Under the pieces are notes generated by a model, which was not told the DNA's origin, searched no databases, and saw nothing but the letters and a program-made list of their open reading frames with translations. This document shows, piece by piece, positions 37,782-39,884 of a stretch of 39,884 nucleotides of DNA. Each line of letters opens with the position of its first letter. The stretch's first letter is position 1. Source of the stretch: an uncultured delta proteobacterium (GTDB lineage: Bacteria > Desulfobacterota > Syntrophia > Syntrophales > Smithellaceae); the NCBI GenBank assembly GCA_903904655.1, contig CAIVDK010000356.1, positions 1 through 39,884 on the forward strand. Direction: 5' to 3'. The position numbers were made by a program, and so were the translations under genes.

Positions 37782-37952
37782 TATAAGTCTCTCCTGGTGT
37801 GGTCTAGGCCTACCCCGCCGAGTGGTTCAGTTTCGGGGTCTCCGGTGATTTGCGCTCCTTACTCTCTCTTCTGTCGCTTGTCAATGCTAATCTGGCGTGG
37901 CGCGTTTTGTTCTTCAAATCCGGGCTTCTGTCAATTTGTGTTGGTGTTTCCC

Positions 37953-38400
37953 TCTCGAACATCTGAATTAATTGACAATTGATCACGCGATACTGTTTAG
38001 CCTGGTCGGGCAATATATACCGGATCGCTTTGTTCTCAGGCTGATTTGGCAATATCTTAAACGCACGGTTTATGAACGACCGGCTGATTATTGCCCCGAA
38101 CCGGTGGAAATTGCGGAAGGCGGTTTGTCTGATAAATCATGTTCTGAACAGCCTGAAGTTGGAAAAACATCCGGACAAAACCTTTATCGGCAGGGCGTCA
38201 AAAGGATTTGATTTTTTAGGCTACCACCTTTCACCCGGAGGCTAAGCTGTTGCCGCCGGAACCATCTACCATCACATCGAACGTCTTGACCGGCTTATGA
38301 GCAGGGTTCGTCTCCATGCCGCATCGAGCAATACATTCGACGATGGTGGGCATGGGTTGGGGCGTCTCTTGGATCTGTATGTACTGCTCCAACGGGATTG
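37953..38400 (+). pseudogene. Reverse-transcriptase fragment, copy 2
   Basis: Gap-free direct repeat of 36970-37417 at an offset of 983 bp, with the same internal deletion. Confidence 0.88.
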
Positions 38401-38539
38401 TCTCCGCTAAATTTAGCGCCGCCCGCCCGAGCTCTACCGAGAACAATAGACGCCGTATGGCGGTCCGTGCTCGTTTGATTTGTGGTAATCCAATCTTCGG
38501 AGTCGCGCTATTCGCCGCTGCGGTTCTTCCTGCTGTGGC

Positions 38540-38761
38540 CTAAATCACGTAACCTACCCAAGTTTTCTCGGTTCCCCCGTTTAGGGTTCCACCATTTGTC
38601 CGTGCGGTTGCCCTTGTTTTTACTTTCGGTGCCTGCCACCTCGATTTCTCTGGGATTGCGGGGCGTTGTGAGGTTTGGGATACTCGTGAGGCGTGTTTTG
38701 TGAGTACGGTGTTGTCCTCCACGATTGCGCTATTGGGTTCTGGGTTCGGCTTTTCGGTCAT
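38540..38761 (-). CDS. Candidate lasso peptide precursor 2 (73 aa)
   Basis: RBS AAAGGAG-AAAGAA-ATG; MTEKPNPEPNSAIVEDNTVLTKHASRVSQTSQRPAIPEKSRWQAPKVKTRATARTN|GGTLNGGTEKTWVGYVI; same WxxP-to-Thr spacing as precursor 1; Gly1/Glu9. Confidence 0.82.
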   Translation of the reverse strand: MTEKPNPEPNSAIVEDNTVLTKHASRVSQTSQRPAIPEKSRWQAPKVKTRATARTNGGTLNGGTEKTWVGYVI

Positions 38762-38863
38762 TTCTTTCTCCTTTCTGCGTTTTTCAGGGTTTCGTCTCCA
38801 CGGAACTGTTACTCGGACCTACGGTTTTCTTGTCGCTTTCCGCTCCTGCGGCGTTCACTTTTG

Positions 38864-38980
38864 TTATTGGTTCATCTTGTGTATTGACATGATTGCTTCG
38901 TGCCGCGCGGTTTTTGCTCCTCTGTCTTCTATCGACCTTTTTAGGCTGCGGGGTGTCCTCCACCAAGCCTTGGCAACAAT
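38864..38980 (-). pseudogene. Possible third, decayed lasso precursor
   Basis: IVAKAWWRTPRSLKRSIEDRGAKTARHEAIMSIHKMNQ*: WxxP followed by GAKxxxxE as in precursor 1, but no start codon or leader Thr. Confidence 0.25.
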
Positions 38981-39073
38981 CTAATGGTCTATTTTTTTGG
39001 AATTACATTACAATAAACACGTCCAATTTTCAATATGGTTTCTCAGACATTGCATGTTCGTGTATGTTAAGAT

Positions 39074-39109
39074 AAGCACTACTCTTTGCTTTCCCGTAGA
39101 GTAGTGCTT
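39074..39109 (-). terminator. Hairpin spanning the stop codon of the cyclase gene
   Basis: Inverted repeat AAGCACTACTCT (39074-39085) / AGAGTAGTGCTT (39098-39109); no U-tract on the minus strand. Confidence 0.55.
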
Positions 39110-39884
39110 TGCTTCATGTTGTATTTTTTTATCAGTCCTACATAGCGCAGGTAGAAAGTGAGCTTACGGTGATCTGATATCTCTTTGATCTTGTGCCTCT
39201 CAGGCGGTTGGTTAATCAAATTTTCAAATGCTTTTGGCCGGAAAAAAGACAGGTGTTCCTGCTCTGGAATGGCAAAAAACAACTGTGCCAGGCAACTCTT
39301 GCCGTTTCTCATGTTTTGTCGGGAATAGGCTATCCGCAAGCCTTCTCCCTTGTCTTTTCGTACCCTGATTTTTTCGGTGAGGATTCCTTTCATGGCTTCC
39401 CGGAACAGCAAGCGCGATTGCATATCCCGGTAAGTGTATTCAATGGGGATACCAAACCAGAATTCCAGCACATCTTTATCCAGTAACGGATATTTGTATT
39501 CAAACCCATATCGTTCGGCATGCATCCCCCAGTTATCCATACGCTCCGGGATATGGTAGTTTTCAAGTAAATTCAGCATAAACCGGGTACGGTTTCCATA
39601 ACCGAAGATATTTTTCCGTTCATGGAACAACAGCAACTTCCAATGTTTCAGAATAAATAATGCTTTCAGAAAACGTAGCTTTGACCAGTCTGTATATTGA
39701 GATTGATAGGTTTTAAGCAAACCAAATGGCACCAGAAGGGGTAATATATCCGTCCGAAAACGGCTAATGCTTGATCTGAGTCCGACTTTTCGGATAAATA
39801 TCAGGAGAGTGAACCATTTGAACTTGAAAAACAAATGGTTAAATGTACCGCGTGTGCTCAGCGAAACAAATTCATCTCCACCCC
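39079..39884 (-). CDS. Asparagine-synthase-like lasso cyclase, C-terminal part, 5' end beyond the window
   Basis: Open frame to the edge reads GGDEFVSLSTRGTFNHLFFKFKWFTLL...ERMDNWGMHAERYGFEYKYPLLDKDVLEFWFGIPIEYTYRDMQSRLLFREAMKGILTEKIRVRKDKGEGL (AsnB C-domain; GGDE of the SGGxDE loop). Confidence 0.9.
   Translation of the reverse strand, partial: GGDEFVSLSTRGTFNHLFFKFKWFTLLIFIRKVGLRSSISRFRTDILPLLVPFGLLKTYQSQYTDWSKLRFLKALFILKHWKLLLFHERKNIFGYGNRTRFMLNLLENYHIPERMDNWGMHAERYGFEYKYPLLDKDVLEFWFGIPIEYTYRDMQSRLLFREAMKGILTEKIRVRKDKGEGLRIAYSRQNMRNGKSCLAQLFFAIPEQEHLSFFRPKAFENLINQPPERHKIKEISDHRKLTFYLRYVGLIKKYNMKQSTTLRESKE

Noticed and set aside
36818-38052. Minus-strand ORFs MPNQPENKAIRYILPDQAKQYRVINCQLIQMFE... 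(36818-37069 and 37810-38052)
   Set aside because: Antisense of the RT fragment; conserved only because the repeat is duplicated.
36970-38400. Diversity-generating retroelement (RT plus template/variable repeats) diversifying lasso precursors
   Set aside because: The two repeats are RT coding fragments, not TR/VR. Differences are mixed (C/A, T/C, G/C, G/A, A/C), not adenine-specific, and the RT is deleted.
38784-38966. 60-aa minus ORF ending DKKTVGPSNSSVETKP as a lasso precursor (G1/E8)
   Set aside because: Wrong Pro-to-Thr spacing, no aromatic before Pro, weak GTG/TTG start, and an implausibly short 3-residue tail.

Overview
The window looks like part of a Desulfobacterota/Syntrophales-type chromosome; this taxonomic guess is an inference from protein style only. 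Positions 1-30 kb are mostly ordinary: Na/Pi cotransporter, rubrerythrin, a PilZ plus sensor-kinase locus with two homopolymer-associated frame breaks, a TPR-CHAT lipoprotein, a minimal SufBC pair, an FGGY kinase, a Lys/Ala histone-H1-like protein, a TPP-riboswitch thiamine operon running on toward cca and an NlpC/P60 gene, two-component and HD-GYP regulators, an acyl-CoA ligase and an ABC substrate-binding protein. Positions 28-33 kb hold several gene remnants: a truncated ABC binding protein, the 3' end of an IS3-type transposase, and a deleted ADP-forming acyl-CoA synthetase. The standout is 33.5-39.9 kb, a minus-strand lasso-peptide (RiPP) locus. It encodes an asparagine-synthase-like cyclase (runs off the right edge), an HPr-kinase-like kinase, a PAPS sulfotransferase, an uncharacterised 346-aa protein and a B2 transglutaminase-like leader peptidase. 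Reading the gap between cyclase and kinase by hand gave two small ORFs that fit lasso precursors, each with a WxxPx(L/V)...T-x-|core motif and Glu at core position 9. One of them is 59 aa and absent from the supplied ORF track. The two precursors alternate with two near-identical copies (983-bp period) of an internally deleted reverse-transcriptase fragment.
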